From the NCBI RefSeq assembly GCF_005250615.1, contig NZ_SULM01000005.1, positions 248,001-312,000 on the forward strand: a stretch of DNA of 64,000 nt, read 5' to 3'. Each line of letters begins with the position of its first letter. Position 1 is the first letter of the stretch. The notes beneath the pieces were generated by a model that was not told where the DNA came from, did no database searches, and worked only from the letters and a program-made list of their open reading frames with translations. Shown here in pieces: positions 1 to 8,270 of the stretch. The position numbers and the translations under genes are program-made. The stretch is from Pseudomonas rhizoryzae (lineage in GTDB: Bacteria > Pseudomonadota > Gammaproteobacteria > Pseudomonadales > Pseudomonadaceae).

Positions 1-49
1 GGGCTTCACGGTAGACGAACTCGAGGAGCTGACTAGGGGCGATGTTCAT
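1..49 (-). CDS. benB: Benzoate 1,2-dioxygenase small (beta) subunit, 5' end only
   Basis: Only the first 16 codons lie in the window (reads [16 protein letters not shown]). The start ATG overlaps the benA stop in an ATGA arrangement, the normal translational coupling of the large and small subunits of ring-hydroxylating dioxygenases. The beta subunit has no catalytic metal and packs with the alpha subunit. The identity rests on position after benA and on the N-terminal start; the rest of the gene is outside the window. Confidence 0.7.
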   Translation of the reverse strand, partial: MNIAPSQLLEFVYREA

Positions 50-1422
50 GCGGCGTTCTCCCCGTCGGTGGCGACCAGCGTGGCGCGTTCCCGCTCGATG
101 GCTTGGCCGAGGGCCTGGGCCCAGTAGGCATGCTGGCGCACGAACAGGCCTTCGTCCTCGGTGCGGGGGCCGGATAGCAGCGGCGCCATGCCCAGCGCCC
201 GGGCATTGTCGTCGGCACCCGCTTGCCAGTGCAGCGCCCCGCGGGACAGGTCGTTCCACAGCTCGGTATTGCCTTGGTAGCCACTCTGGCAGGCGCGGAA
301 TTCCTCCAGGTCGTCCGGCGTCCCCATCCCGCTGACGTTGAAAAAATCCTCGTACTGGCGGATGCGCAGGGCGCGGTCGGCGGCGCTCTCGCCCTTGGGC
401 GCGAAGCAGTAGATGGTCACCTCGGTCTTGTCGACCGCCAGGGGCCGTACCACGCGGATCTGGGTGGAGAACTGATCCATCAGGTAGACGTTGGGATACA
501 GGCAGAGATTGCGCGTCTGGCCGACGATGAGCTCGGCCCGTTCGGCGCCGAGTCGCTCCCGGAGCGCTTCCCGATGACCGTATACCGGTCGCACCTCGGG
601 ATTGAGCAACTGGGTCCAGAGCAGGATGTGGCCGTGCTCGAAGCCGTAGACGCCGCCGACGCTCTTGGACCAGCCGTTGGCGTCCACGGTACGGGTACCT
701 TCCGCCGCGTAGTTGCGCCGCTGCATGGTGGCGGAGTAGTTCCAGTGCACGGAGCTGACGTGGTAGCCGTCCGCACCATTCTCCATCTGCAGCTTCCAAT
801 TGCCGTCATAGGTGTAGGTGGAATTGCCACGCAGCACCTCCAGACCCTCGGGTGCCTGGTCGACGATCTGGTCGATGATGACGCGGGTCTCGCCAAGATA
901 GTCGGACAGCTCGGGGACCGCGGCACTGAGCGAGCCGAACAGGAAGCCGCGATAGGTCTCGAAGCGGGCCAGGCGGGTCAGGTCGTGGGAGCCGTCGCAG
1001 TCGAACTGCTCCGGGTAGGCACCGTGCTTGCCGTCCTTCACCTTGAGCAACTTGCCGCCATTGCTGAAGGTCCAGCCATGGAAGGGACAGGTGAAGGAAC
1101 TCTTGTTGCCCTGCTTGCGGCGGCAGAGCATGGCACCACGGTGGGCGCAGGCGTTGACCAGGCCGTGCAGATCGCCCTGCTTGTCGCGGGTGATCATCAC
1201 TGGCTGGCGACCGATCCAGGTGGTGAAGTAGTCGTTGATGGCGGGAATCTGGCTCTCGTGCGCCAGGTAGACCCAGCCGCCTTCGAAGAGGTGCTTGAGC
1301 TCCAATTCGAACAGGGCGGGATCGGTGAAGACGCTGCGGCGGCAGCGGAAGACGCCACGGGCAGGGTCGTCTTCGACGGCATCGGCAACCTGCCGAGCGA
1401 GGCGGTCGAACATGCTGATCAT
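46..1422 (-). CDS. benA: Benzoate 1,2-dioxygenase large (alpha) subunit
   Basis: Terminal oxygenase alpha subunit that adds O2 across benzoate (or a substituted benzoate) to give the cis-dihydrodiol, the entry step to catechol. The 458-residue protein has the Rieske ligands C92-x-H94 and C112-x2-H115 (NACAHRG and CPFHGW) and the mononuclear-iron motif [14 protein letters not shown] with H221 and H226. The segment around [15 protein letters not shown] matches BenA/XylX better than AntA (which has CPFHAW), so benzoate is preferred over anthranilate as substrate. The ATG at 1422 is chosen because a GAGGG Shine-Dalgarno sits 8 bases upstream; a second in-frame ATG three codons on is possible. A long upstream open frame is not part of the gene. 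Overlaps benB by ATGA. Likely driven from the BenR-type double box at 1488-1523. Confidence 0.88.
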   Translation of the reverse strand: MISMFDRLARQVADAVEDDPARGVFRCRRSVFTDPALFELELKHLFEGGWVYLAHESQIPAINDYFTTWIGRQPVMITRDKQGDLHGLVNACAHRGAMLCRRKQGNKSSFTCPFHGWTFSNGGKLLKVKDGKHGAYPEQFDCDGSHDLTRLARFETYRGFLFGSLSAAVPELSDYLGETRVIIDQIVDQAPEGLEVLRGNSTYTYDGNWKLQMENGADGYHVSSVHWNYSATMQRRNYAAEGTRTVDANGWSKSVGGVYGFEHGHILLWTQLLNPEVRPVYGHREALRERLGAERAELIVGQTRNLCLYPNVYLMDQFSTQIRVVRPLAVDKTEVTIYCFAPKGESAADRALRIRQYEDFFNVSGMGTPDDLEEFRACQSGYQGNTELWNDLSRGALHWQAGADDNARALGMAPLLSGPRTEDEGLFVRQHAYWAQALGQAIERERATLVATDGENAA

Positions 1423-1460
1423 GGGGATGGCCCTCGGTTGTTGTTGTATCAGGCCAACCC

Positions 1461-1523
1461 AGGGTAGGAGCGGCGGCGCCTGGCCAATAGCCGCTCCTTG
1501 CGAATCGCTATCCGCCCTGTGCG
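1461..1523 (-). promoter_or_regulatory. XylS/BenR-type activator double box and benA -10
   Basis: On the minus strand the sequence reads CGCA-N6-GGATA-N6-CGCA-N6-GGCTA (1523 to 1488). This is the layout of the XylS-binding repeats of the TOL Pm promoter (TGCA-N6-GGNTA twice, 6 bases apart), differing only by C for T at the first base of each repeat. A TACCCT hexamer at 1466-1461 lies 21 bases after the proximal repeat, the spacing I recall for the Pm -10. The distal repeat overlaps the last codons and stop of the activator gene. Confidence 0.7.
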
Positions 1524-2476
1524 CCCTCCTCGCGCCCACGCTTCCAGGTGGCCGAAGGCAATTCGCCGAATCTCTTGCGATAGACTTCGGCGAAGCGCCC
1601 CAGGTGGACGAAGCCGAGATCCAGAGCGACGGCGGTGACACTGGTGGCGCGTGGCTCCAGCAGGCGTTGGCGGACTTGGTCCAGCTTGCACTGCCGGATG
1701 TAGTCCCCCGGGGCGACGCCGACGTGACGCTCGAACAGGCTGTAGAGGGTGCGGCGGCTGACATTGGCCACCTGCATCAGGCGCTCGACGCTGATATCTT
1801 CACCAAGGTGCTGGTCGATGAAGGCCTGCAACCGGTCGAAGCGTTGGCTGACGGCGGCGAGCGGGATGGACGCCGACCAGGTGCTGTTCTCCACCAGCGC
1901 CAGCAGCTTGCTGGCCACCAGCCGCTCGTACAGCGCCGAAGTACCCGGCGTGGCCGCCTCCTCCGCCTCCCGGCAGAGCAACTCCAGCAGCGCCAGGAAG
2001 GTGCCCGCCACGCCATCGCCGCCGGCCTGGGGCTCGAAGCGAACGCCCGTGGCGGGTAGTGGGCAGCCCTGGGTCAGGCAGGCGGTCTCCAGCACCCGTA
2101 CCGGCAGGGTGAGGATGAACTTCTCGCAGTCTTCCGAGTAGGTGAGGTCGACCGGTTCGTCGGGATTGATCAGCAGCATCTGCCCCGGCGCATAGACCCG
2201 CTCCCGCCCTGCCGCGCGCGCCCGGCAGCGGCCCTGCAGCAGCACCTGCAGGTGAAAGACGCTTTCCAGCGCCGGGCTGGTGACCTGCACCTGGCCGCCG
2301 TAGCTCAGCCGACAGAGATCGAGGCTGGAGAATGTTCGGTGCAGGACGCTCGCCCGCGGGCGGCCCCGCACCGGCAGGCGGATGCGGTGCTGGCCCACGT
2401 GCTCGTTGACGTAGGCGGAGACGGTAGCCGCATCGGCCTGGGCGAACACCAGGCTGCGCTCGCTGAGCAAGGTCAT
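1508..2476 (-). CDS. benR: AraC/XylS-family activator of benzoate catabolism
   Basis: A 322-residue transcription activator with an N-terminal effector domain and a C-terminal AraC double helix-turn-helix (about residues 215-315, containing [25 protein letters not shown] and [21 protein letters not shown]). Many stretches match XylS/BenR as I know it ([56 protein letters not shown]), including length. It probably senses benzoate and activates benABCD. The start ATG at 2476 has AGAGGA nine bases upstream; a longer open frame upstream is rejected. It lies between benA and catA on the same strand. AntR is the main alternative name, but the XylS-type boxes in front of benA favour BenR. Confidence 0.8.
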   Translation of the reverse strand: MTLLSERSLVFAQADAATVSAYVNEHVGQHRIRLPVRGRPRASVLHRTFSSLDLCRLSYGGQVQVTSPALESVFHLQVLLQGRCRARAAGRERVYAPGQMLLINPDEPVDLTYSEDCEKFILTLPVRVLETACLTQGCPLPATGVRFEPQAGGDGVAGTFLALLELLCREAEEAATPGTSALYERLVASKLLALVENSTWSASIPLAAVSQRFDRLQAFIDQHLGEDISVERLMQVANVSRRTLYSLFERHVGVAPGDYIRQCKLDQVRQRLLEPRATSVTAVALDLGFVHLGRFAEVYRKRFGELPSATWKRGREEGAQGG

Positions 2477-2521
2477 GATCGGCAATCCTCTTGTTGTTCT
2501 ATTTGGACGAGGCGAACGGTA

Positions 2522-2550
2522 AAGCCCGGGACGCAGGACGCCCCGGGCTT
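2522..2550 (-). terminator. Hairpin terminator after catA
   Basis: Perfect 9-bp stem AAGCCCGGG / CCCGGGCTT with an 11-base loop, just past the catA stop and before the benR start. Read on the minus strand, the stem ends in TTTACC, a short T tract. It would separate catBCA from benR transcription. Confidence 0.6.
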
Positions 2551-2570
2551 GCGGTGGATCAGGCGAGCCT

Positions 2571-3500
2571 TCAGGCCTCCAGAGCGCGGACCCGCTCGCG
2601 GCGCTCTTCAGCGGCCGGCTCATCGGCGGACTGGAGTTCGAAGTCGAACTCGATCTCGGCGAAGCGCCCGGCCACGCCCAGCGCCTTGGCCCGGACCGGG
2701 TCTTCGCTGAAGGTGATCTCGGCGATCAGCTCGTCACGGGTGGCATAGGCGAAGTCGTCGTGCAGGTACTGGTCGCCGGCCAGGTTGATCTGGGTGGTCA
2801 GGTGCCGATGCCGGGGTGCGGAGATGAAGAAGTGCACGTGGGCCGGGCGTTGACCGTGGCGACCCAGTTGGTCCAGCAGTTGCTGGGTAGGGCCATCCGG
2901 CGGGCAGCCGTAGCCGGAGGGCACGATGCTCTGGAAGCGATAGCACCCTTCGCTGTCGGTGACGATCCGGCGGCGCAGGTTGAATTCGGACTGGCTCGGG
3001 TCGAAGTAGGAATAGGTGCCGCCGGTGTTGGCATGCCAGACATCGACGATGGCGCCCGCCAGCGGTTGGCCGTTCACGTCGCGCACCACGCCCTGCATGA
3101 ACAGCGGCGTGCCGGCATCGCTGCCGTCGTCCAGGCGCGCACTGCCCTGGCACAGAGGCGCGCCGGCCACGTAGAGCGGGCCTTCGATGGTGCGCGGAGT
3201 CCCCCCGACCAGGCCACGCGCGGCGTCCTCGGCATCCAGGCGCAGGTCCAGGTAGTGCTCCAGGCCCAGGCCGGCGACCACCAGCCCCGCTTCTTGGCGA
3301 GCGCCCAGCACATTGAGGTAATGCACGGCGGCCCAGAACTCCTCGGTGGTGATGTCCAGGTCGTCGATGATCTTGATGGTGTCGGTCAACACCCGGTGCA
3401 CGATGGCCTTCATGCGCGGATTGCCGCCGGCTTGCTCGAAGCCACTCACGGTTTCGAAGAATTTCTGCACGTCGGCGGTCTGGGCGATGCGTACGGTCAT
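2571..3500 (-). CDS. catA: Catechol 1,2-dioxygenase
   Basis: Intradiol ring-cleaving dioxygenase that converts catechol to cis,cis-muconate with non-haem Fe(III). The 309-residue length is typical. The N-terminal helical linker domain is followed by the catalytic beta-sandwich. The iron ligands are visible as Y163 (GTYSYFDP), Y197 (SGYGCPP), H221 and H223 (RPAHVHFF). The start ATG has GAGGACC about 9 bases upstream. It is third in the catB-catC-catA operon, 53 bases after catC, and is the link between the ben genes and the ortho pathway. Confidence 0.95.
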   Translation of the reverse strand: MTVRIAQTADVQKFFETVSGFEQAGGNPRMKAIVHRVLTDTIKIIDDLDITTEEFWAAVHYLNVLGARQEAGLVVAGLGLEHYLDLRLDAEDAARGLVGGTPRTIEGPLYVAGAPLCQGSARLDDGSDAGTPLFMQGVVRDVNGQPLAGAIVDVWHANTGGTYSYFDPSQSEFNLRRRIVTDSEGCYRFQSIVPSGYGCPPDGPTQQLLDQLGRHGQRPAHVHFFISAPRHRHLTTQINLAGDQYLHDDFAYATRDELIAEITFSEDPVRAKALGVAGRFAEIEFDFELQSADEPAAEERRERVRALEA

Positions 3501-3553
3501 GATGGTGGTCCTCGTCTTGTTCTTGTCAGGCAGTCAGGCGAACTACAGCGTGA

Positions 3554-3844
3554 TCAGCGATCGTCGGCGTGGATCGACGACGGATGTCGGCACAGGGCGG
3601 AGACCTCGATCTCCATGTAGGGATACAGCGGCAACTGCATCAGGGTGTCGTGCAGCGCCTGGGCATCGGGCACGTCGAAGATGCTCACGTTGGCGTAGAG
3701 CCCGGCGATACGCCAGAGGTGACGCCAGGTGCCCTCGCGTTGCAGGCGCTGGGCCAACTCCTTCTCATCGGCCTTGAGCCGGGCGGCCTGGTCGGCGGGC
3801 ATGTCGGTGGGCAGCTTCACGGTCATACGAACATGGAACAGCAT
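3554..3844 (-). CDS. catC: Muconolactone delta-isomerase
   Basis: A 96-residue isomerase that moves the double bond of muconolactone to give beta-ketoadipate enol-lactone. It is full length for the family (about 96 residues), begins MLFHVRMTVKLP and carries the conserved LQREGTWRHLWRIAGLYANVSIFDV core and the PLYPYMEIEV C-terminal segment. The family forms a decameric ferredoxin-like fold. It sits 25 bases after catB and 53 before catA, in one transcription unit presumably controlled by CatR. Confidence 0.95.
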   Translation of the reverse strand: MLFHVRMTVKLPTDMPADQAARLKADEKELAQRLQREGTWRHLWRIAGLYANVSIFDVPDAQALHDTLMQLPLYPYMEIEVSALCRHPSSIHADDR

Positions 3845-3869
3845 GGTAGAGACTCCTGGTGAAAAGGGG

Positions 3870-4991
3870 TCAACGGCGGGCGAAGCGCGCCAGACGCTCT
3901 TCGTCGAGCTGGACGCCGAGCCCGGGCGTGGTCGGGAGCAGCAATTGGAAGTCGCGATACTGCGGCGGCTCGATAAGGATGTCTTCGGTCAGCAGCAAGG
4001 GCCCGAACAGCTCCGTGTGCCACTCCAGGCGATCCAGGGTGGCGAAGGCATGGGCGCTGGCCAGCGTACCGATGCTGCCTTCGAGCATGGTGCCGCCGTA
4101 GAGGCCGATACCGGCGGCTTCGGCGATGGCCGCCGCGCGTAGCACGGCCTTGGGGCCACCGGTCTTGGCGATCTTCAAGGCGAAGATGGGGGCGACACCC
4201 ACATGGGCCAGGGCGAAGGCGTCCGGGACCGACTCGATGGCTTCGTCAGCCATCAGCGGAATGGGGCTATGGGCGTTGAGCCGCGCCATGCCCAGCCGAT
4301 CATGGCGCGGCAACGGCTGCTCGATCAGCTCGACGCCCACCTCTGCCAACTCACGCACTGCCTTGATCGCTACCGCCTCGCTCCAGGCCTGGTTGACGTC
4401 GACTCGCACGGATGCGCGGTCGCCGAGGGCGCGTTTGATCGCCCCGACGTGGGCAACATCCTGCGCCGGGGCGCGGCTACCGATCTTGAGTTTGAAGTGA
4501 CGGTGGCGACGCAGATCGAGCATGCGCTCGGCCTCGTCGATATCCTTGCCAGTATCGCCACTGGCCAGGGTCCAAGCGCATTCCACGCCATCGCGCACGC
4601 GGCCGCCGAGCAATTCGGCTACCGGCAGGCCCAGGCGCTTGCCCTGGGCATCGAGGATGGCGGTTTCGACAGCGCTACGGGCGAAGGTATTGCCGCGCAC
4701 GCTGCGGTCGATACGCTGCATGGCGGCGTTGAGGTTGGTGGCGTCCTGGCCCACCAGCAAGGGCGCGATCCAGGTATCGAGATTGGTCTTGATGCTCTCC
4801 GGGCTCTCGCCGGCATAGCTCAGACCGCCGATGGTGGTCGCCTCGCCCAGGCCGACGATACCGTCGCTGCAATGCAGCTTCAGGATCACCAGGGTCTGAC
4901 CGTGCATGGTGTGCATGGCGAGCTTGTGTGGGCGGATGGTCGGCAGGTCGACGATCAAGGTCTCCAGCCGTTCGAAGGTAGGACGGGCCAT
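3870..4991 (-). CDS. catB: Muconate cycloisomerase
   Basis: Enolase-superfamily enzyme that lactonises cis,cis-muconate to muconolactone using Mn2+. With the ATG at 4991 the protein is 373 residues, the usual CatB length, and begins MARPTFERLETLIVDLPTIRP. The catalytic pair K167/K169 (HFKLKIG), metal ligands D198 (RVDVNQAW), E224 (LIEQP) and D249 (MADEA), and K273 (ALKIAKTGG) are all present at canonical positions. A longer upstream frame is rejected because family homology begins at this Met, although its Shine-Dalgarno (AGAG) is weak. First gene of catBCA, divergent from catR. Confidence 0.95.
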   Translation of the reverse strand: MARPTFERLETLIVDLPTIRPHKLAMHTMHGQTLVILKLHCSDGIVGLGEATTIGGLSYAGESPESIKTNLDTWIAPLLVGQDATNLNAAMQRIDRSVRGNTFARSAVETAILDAQGKRLGLPVAELLGGRVRDGVECAWTLASGDTGKDIDEAERMLDLRRHRHFKLKIGSRAPAQDVAHVGAIKRALGDRASVRVDVNQAWSEAVAIKAVRELAEVGVELIEQPLPRHDRLGMARLNAHSPIPLMADEAIESVPDAFALAHVGVAPIFALKIAKTGGPKAVLRAAAIAEAAGIGLYGGTMLEGSIGTLASAHAFATLDRLEWHTELFGPLLLTEDILIEPPQYRDFQLLLPTTPGLGVQLDEERLARFARR

Positions 4992-5066
4992 GGGCTCTGT
5001 ACCGATGCGCGTTGTTGTTTGAGCCGAGATTGACGCGCGGAGAGGCCTGGCGTCCAATATGGATTA

Positions 5067-5082
5067 GGTCTGGCTCCATACC
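5067..5082. promoter_or_regulatory. Candidate CatR operator between catB and catR
   Basis: The 102-bp divergent spacer holds an interrupted palindrome GGT-N10-ACC, read GGTATGGAGCCAGACC towards catB. It is the only clear dyad there and sits just upstream of the catR start, where a LysR regulator would bind to repress itself and activate catBCA with muconate. The exact match to published CatR sites was not checked. Confidence 0.45.
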
Positions 5083-5093
5083 CTGGAGGTATT

Positions 5094-5975
5094 GTGGAAC
5101 TGCGGCAACTGCGCTACTTCTGTGTGCTGGCAAAGACGCTCAACTTCACCCGCGCCGCGGAGCTGCTGCACATCGCCCAGCCACCGCTGAGCCGGCAGAT
5201 CCAGCAGATGGAAGACGAACTCGGCGTGGTGCTGATCGAGCGGGGGCGTCCGTTGAAACTGACCGAGGCGGGCCGCTTCTTCAACGAACAGGCGGCACAA
5301 CTGCTCGAACAATTCGAGCGCAGCTGTGCCGATACCCGCCGCATGAGCGAGGCCAGCAAGAGATTCCTCAGCATCGGCTTCGCGCCCTCTACGCTCTACG
5401 GTCAACTACCCGACCTGATCCGCCGTCTGCGCAGCCATGGCGACATAGAGCTCAACCTCGCGGAGTTGATCACCCTGCAGCAGGTTGAGGCGCTCAAACG
5501 TGGACGGATCGATATCGGTTTCGGGCGCATCCTCATCGAGGATGCCGCCATCGTCCAGGTCGTGCTGCGCGAAGACCCTCTGGTGGCGGTACTGCCTGAG
5601 GGACATCCACTGCTGGCGACACCGGTTAGCCTGGCTCAGTTGGCTCAGGAACCCTTTATCCTCTATCCGGGCTCGCCGCGGCCCAGCTACGCGGACCATA
5701 TACTCAAGCTATTCGCCAACCAGGGCCTGACCATCCATGTGGCTCAGACACCTAACGAACTGCAGACGGCCATCGGCCTGGTAGCGGCCGGCGTTGGGGT
5801 GACCTTGGTACCGGCGTCGGTACAGCGCCTGCACCGGGACGACATCGGCTACACGCCCCTGCTGGATTCCCGGGCCACCTCACCCATCGTCGTCAGCTAC
5901 CGCGCCGGCGATCGTTCCGCCATGTTGCTGGAGGTGTTGGCGGAGCTGGAAGAGTTGGCGCCCAAGGTCGTGTGA
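5094..5975 (+). CDS. catR: LysR-type regulator of the cat genes
   Basis: A 293-residue LysR regulator. The N-terminal winged helix-turn-helix (residues about 2-60, FTRAAELLHIAQPPLSRQIQQME, then RGRPLKLTEAGRFF) is close to CatR/ClcR. The C-terminal periplasmic-binding-like domain would bind cis,cis-muconate. Translation starts at GTG with a GGAGGT motif only about four bases upstream, an unusually tight spacing. It is divergent from catBCA, as in other pseudomonads. Confidence 0.9.
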   Translation: MELRQLRYFCVLAKTLNFTRAAELLHIAQPPLSRQIQQMEDELGVVLIERGRPLKLTEAGRFFNEQAAQLLEQFERSCADTRRMSEASKRFLSIGFAPSTLYGQLPDLIRRLRSHGDIELNLAELITLQQVEALKRGRIDIGFGRILIEDAAIVQVVLREDPLVAVLPEGHPLLATPVSLAQLAQEPFILYPGSPRPSYADHILKLFANQGLTIHVAQTPNELQTAIGLVAAGVGVTLVPASVQRLHRDDIGYTPLLDSRATSPIVVSYRAGDRSAMLLEVLAELEELAPKVV

Positions 5976-5977
5976 AA

Positions 5978-6005
5978 ACCCGGCGACCGCTAGGAGCCGC
6001 CGGGT
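5978..6005. terminator. Shared hairpin between convergent catR and porin gene
   Basis: Stem ACCCGGCG / CGCCGGGT with a 12-base loop lies in the 37-bp gap between two converging genes. Neither side has a strong T tract, so it is a plausible bidirectional terminator rather than a certain one. Confidence 0.5.
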
Positions 6006-6012
6006 CTGCGAC

Positions 6013-7365
6013 TTAAAGCAGCCGCAACGGATAGTCCACGATCAGCCGCAACTGGTCGATCGAGCCGCCAGTGGAAAGCGATCCGCGGTGCCAAGCCTGC
6101 CGCACCCGGATCGATAGGCCTTTGGCAGCGCCCGATTGCAGAACGTAGCGACCCTCGAGGTCGAGTTCATGCTCCCGGTCGTCTGCGCCATAGACCCCGC
6201 GATAGGCGCTGCTGGCCGGAAGACCAGTGCCATCGATATCGGTACCCTTGATGTAGCGGGTCATCAAGCTGAGACCGGGCACGCCGAGCGTCTTGAAGTT
6301 GAGGTCATAGCGCGCCTGCCAGGAGCGTTCGCCGGGTGCATTGAAGTCAGAGATCATCACGGCGTTAGCCAGGAGAATCCCGGCACCGAGACGGTCGTTG
6401 TCACCCATGCCAACGTAGTCGAACGGCGTATCTCCATCGATCCGCTGCCAGCCCAGGGTAAACGTCTGGGGGCCCTGAGTGTAGGCAGCGGCCAGGCTAT
6501 AGGAGGTGTTGTCGATGGGGCCAGCCTTGGCCGCCCCCGTATCCAGCGTGCGATAGAGATTCGCGTCGAAAGTCAGCGCTTGGGTGCTGGACAGCGCCTT
6601 CACCAGATTCAGGTTGCCGTAGTACTGATTCCAGATGTCATCCAACTGCGCCGCATAGAGCGATAGGCTAACGCCCTTGACCGGGCTGTACTTGCCGCCA
6701 GCGAAATCTATGCGGTCGGCGCGCCGCTTCGCGTACCCGGCCCAGAGATCACCGTCCCTGTTGGTACTGACCTGATCGGTGGAAGAGGTGAAATGCCCTG
6801 CTTCCATGAACAGATCGGTCACGTCGGTACTCAGCACACTCCAACCGGTGGCCGTCTGAGGAAACAGGCGGCTGGTACTGATGGCGAAGACCGGCGACGA
6901 GGGCGCCTGCTGACCATAGCGAACCACCGTCTTGCCTAGGCGTGCCTTAACCACTGCACCGGCACGGGAGTATTCGTCCGCCGGCTCATTGCCGGCATGG
7001 ACAGGCAGATTACCCGTCCCACGACGTCCCGGACCACCGTCTAGCTTGATCCCGAGATAACCGAAGGCATCGACCCCAAACCCTACGGTGCCCTGGGTGA
7101 ATCCCGACTGATAATCCATCAGGAAGCCCTGGGTCCAATCCACCTGATTCAATCGGCGGTTGCCACGGTCACTGTTAAAGTAATAGTTACGCGCCGTCAG
7201 CGTGAGTTTGCTGTCGTCGACGAAGCCTTCGGCGAGAGCCGATCCGCTGACCGACAGTAGCGTACAGCCTCCTACCACTCCCAGCGCCAAGGAGCCGAAA
7301 AATCGGCTGAGACCGGGTCGATGGGTATCAGGTAGTGTTCCATTCGGATAGTGCAAGCGCTCCAT
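6013..7365 (-). CDS. OprD-family outer-membrane porin
   Basis: A 450-residue porin of the OprD/OpdK type, an 18-strand barrel for specific uptake of small anions or amino acids. Family marks are FVDDSKLTLTARNYYFNSD after the signal peptide, the WTQGFLMDYQSGFTQGTVGFGVDAFGYLGIKLDGG segment, the RLFPQTATGW loop and the C-terminal LRLIVDYPLRLL strand. The signal sequence is unusual in having about 24 residues before its hydrophobic core, with predicted cleavage after ALA near residue 46. Its place next to the ben-cat cluster suggests an aromatic acid such as benzoate as substrate (BenF-like), but this is inference. Confidence 0.85.
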   Translation of the reverse strand: MERLHYPNGTLPDTHRPGLSRFFGSLALGVVGGCTLLSVSGSALAEGFVDDSKLTLTARNYYFNSDRGNRRLNQVDWTQGFLMDYQSGFTQGTVGFGVDAFGYLGIKLDGGPGRRGTGNLPVHAGNEPADEYSRAGAVVKARLGKTVVRYGQQAPSSPVFAISTSRLFPQTATGWSVLSTDVTDLFMEAGHFTSSTDQVSTNRDGDLWAGYAKRRADRIDFAGGKYSPVKGVSLSLYAAQLDDIWNQYYGNLNLVKALSSTQALTFDANLYRTLDTGAAKAGPIDNTSYSLAAAYTQGPQTFTLGWQRIDGDTPFDYVGMGDNDRLGAGILLANAVMISDFNAPGERSWQARYDLNFKTLGVPGLSLMTRYIKGTDIDGTGLPASSAYRGVYGADDREHELDLEGRYVLQSGAAKGLSIRVRQAWHRGSLSTGGSIDQLRLIVDYPLRLL

Positions 7366-7502
7366 AGAATCCTCTGTTCGTTATTGGCAATTACGGTTGG
7401 CAACGGCGCGCAGCCAGGAGCACGCCGGAAAGAGAAACCGTCCCGGCGGGTCTTGTCATACGCGTTAAAGAGGGCCCGCACTCGTTGGCGCAGGCCCGGA
7501 TA

Positions 7503-7712
7503 TCAGGTCAGAGCGCTGGCGCGTCGACTGCTGGAAAAGAAAAGACCGAGGCTGAAGGCCTTGAAGTCTTCCTTCACGTTTAATACGACTGTCCTGTAGT
7601 CCCGCACAGTAAGACTTTCTCTATCGTTCAGCTTTTCACCCGAAACTCGCCGGGCCAAAACTGCTGTAGCCGTGATGCTCAGGACGAGGGATGCAAAAAT
7701 CAGTCGTCGCAT
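7503..7712 (-). CDS. Small putative secreted protein
   Basis: A 69-residue frame with a plausible N-terminal signal (MRRLIFASLVLSITATAVLA) followed by a basic, Ser-rich tail. An AAAGG motif lies about 8 bases before the ATG, which makes translation believable. I do not recognise the family. It sits alone between the porin gene and an AT-rich gap, and base composition is lower in GC than its neighbours. It could be a real small exported protein or a chance frame. Confidence 0.35.
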   Translation of the reverse strand: MRRLIFASLVLSITATAVLARRVSGEKLNDRESLTVRDYRTVVLNVKEDFKAFSLGLFFSSSRRASALT

Positions 7713-8270
7713 AAATTTGCCTTTATGGATTCCGCTTGCGTATAGCCGTCACGTCGCAATCAAGAAGAAACAATAAGTATCAAATCGGATGCAGCATCCT
7801 GCTGTTAGCCCTTGTCTAGTGTCAAGTCGCGAAAAAAATATTAAGCCCAAAATACAGACGAAAAATCTTAGTCACTTAAAAGCCATCAGTTGCCGCAGAT
7901 CGCGATGCCAAGCGCGGATGAACACCCGAGCCAAACAAAGCAGACATATTATGAGCTTAGCTTGGACGGGCTCGCGGCAGCCCCTGATCTCCACGACACC
8001 TGCACCTCAACTTGCGGCGATTTGTTATCAGCCGCTATTTGAGGCCACAACCAGCTTGGCAGCTATGATCTCTGTACTCAGGCAGCCTTGGAATTTATGG
8101 AATCCCTAATTAGCCATACAACAAAATCCACGATCAGCACTTAAGCAAGACTAATAAATAGTTATCAATCACCACCAATAATCTGAATTTAAGTATTACC
8201 ACTAATTAACCTGACATAAGACCAAAGCAAACTAGTATCAAAGTATTACCAAGCAATCGCCCTTGGCACG
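7713..8270. other. AT-rich gene-poor stretch
   Basis: About 560 bases of visibly lower GC than the rest of the window, with no convincing coding frame. An 11-base direct repeat AAGTATTACCA occurs at 8191 and 8241, exactly 50 bases apart. One open frame (7789-8109, plus) lacks a Shine-Dalgarno and recognisable features. The stretch could be foreign DNA or a silenced/regulatory region. Confidence 0.6.

Noticed and set aside
223-1467. 414-codon open frame on the plus strand opposite benA
   Set aside because: It is antisense to a gene with complete Rieske and iron-site motifs, has no recognisable domain, and reflects high-GC third-position bias.
7789-8109. 106-codon open frame in the AT-rich stretch
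   Set aside because: No ribosome site, no domain or signal, and composition (many Cys, Pro, Arg, Trp scattered) unlike a real protein.
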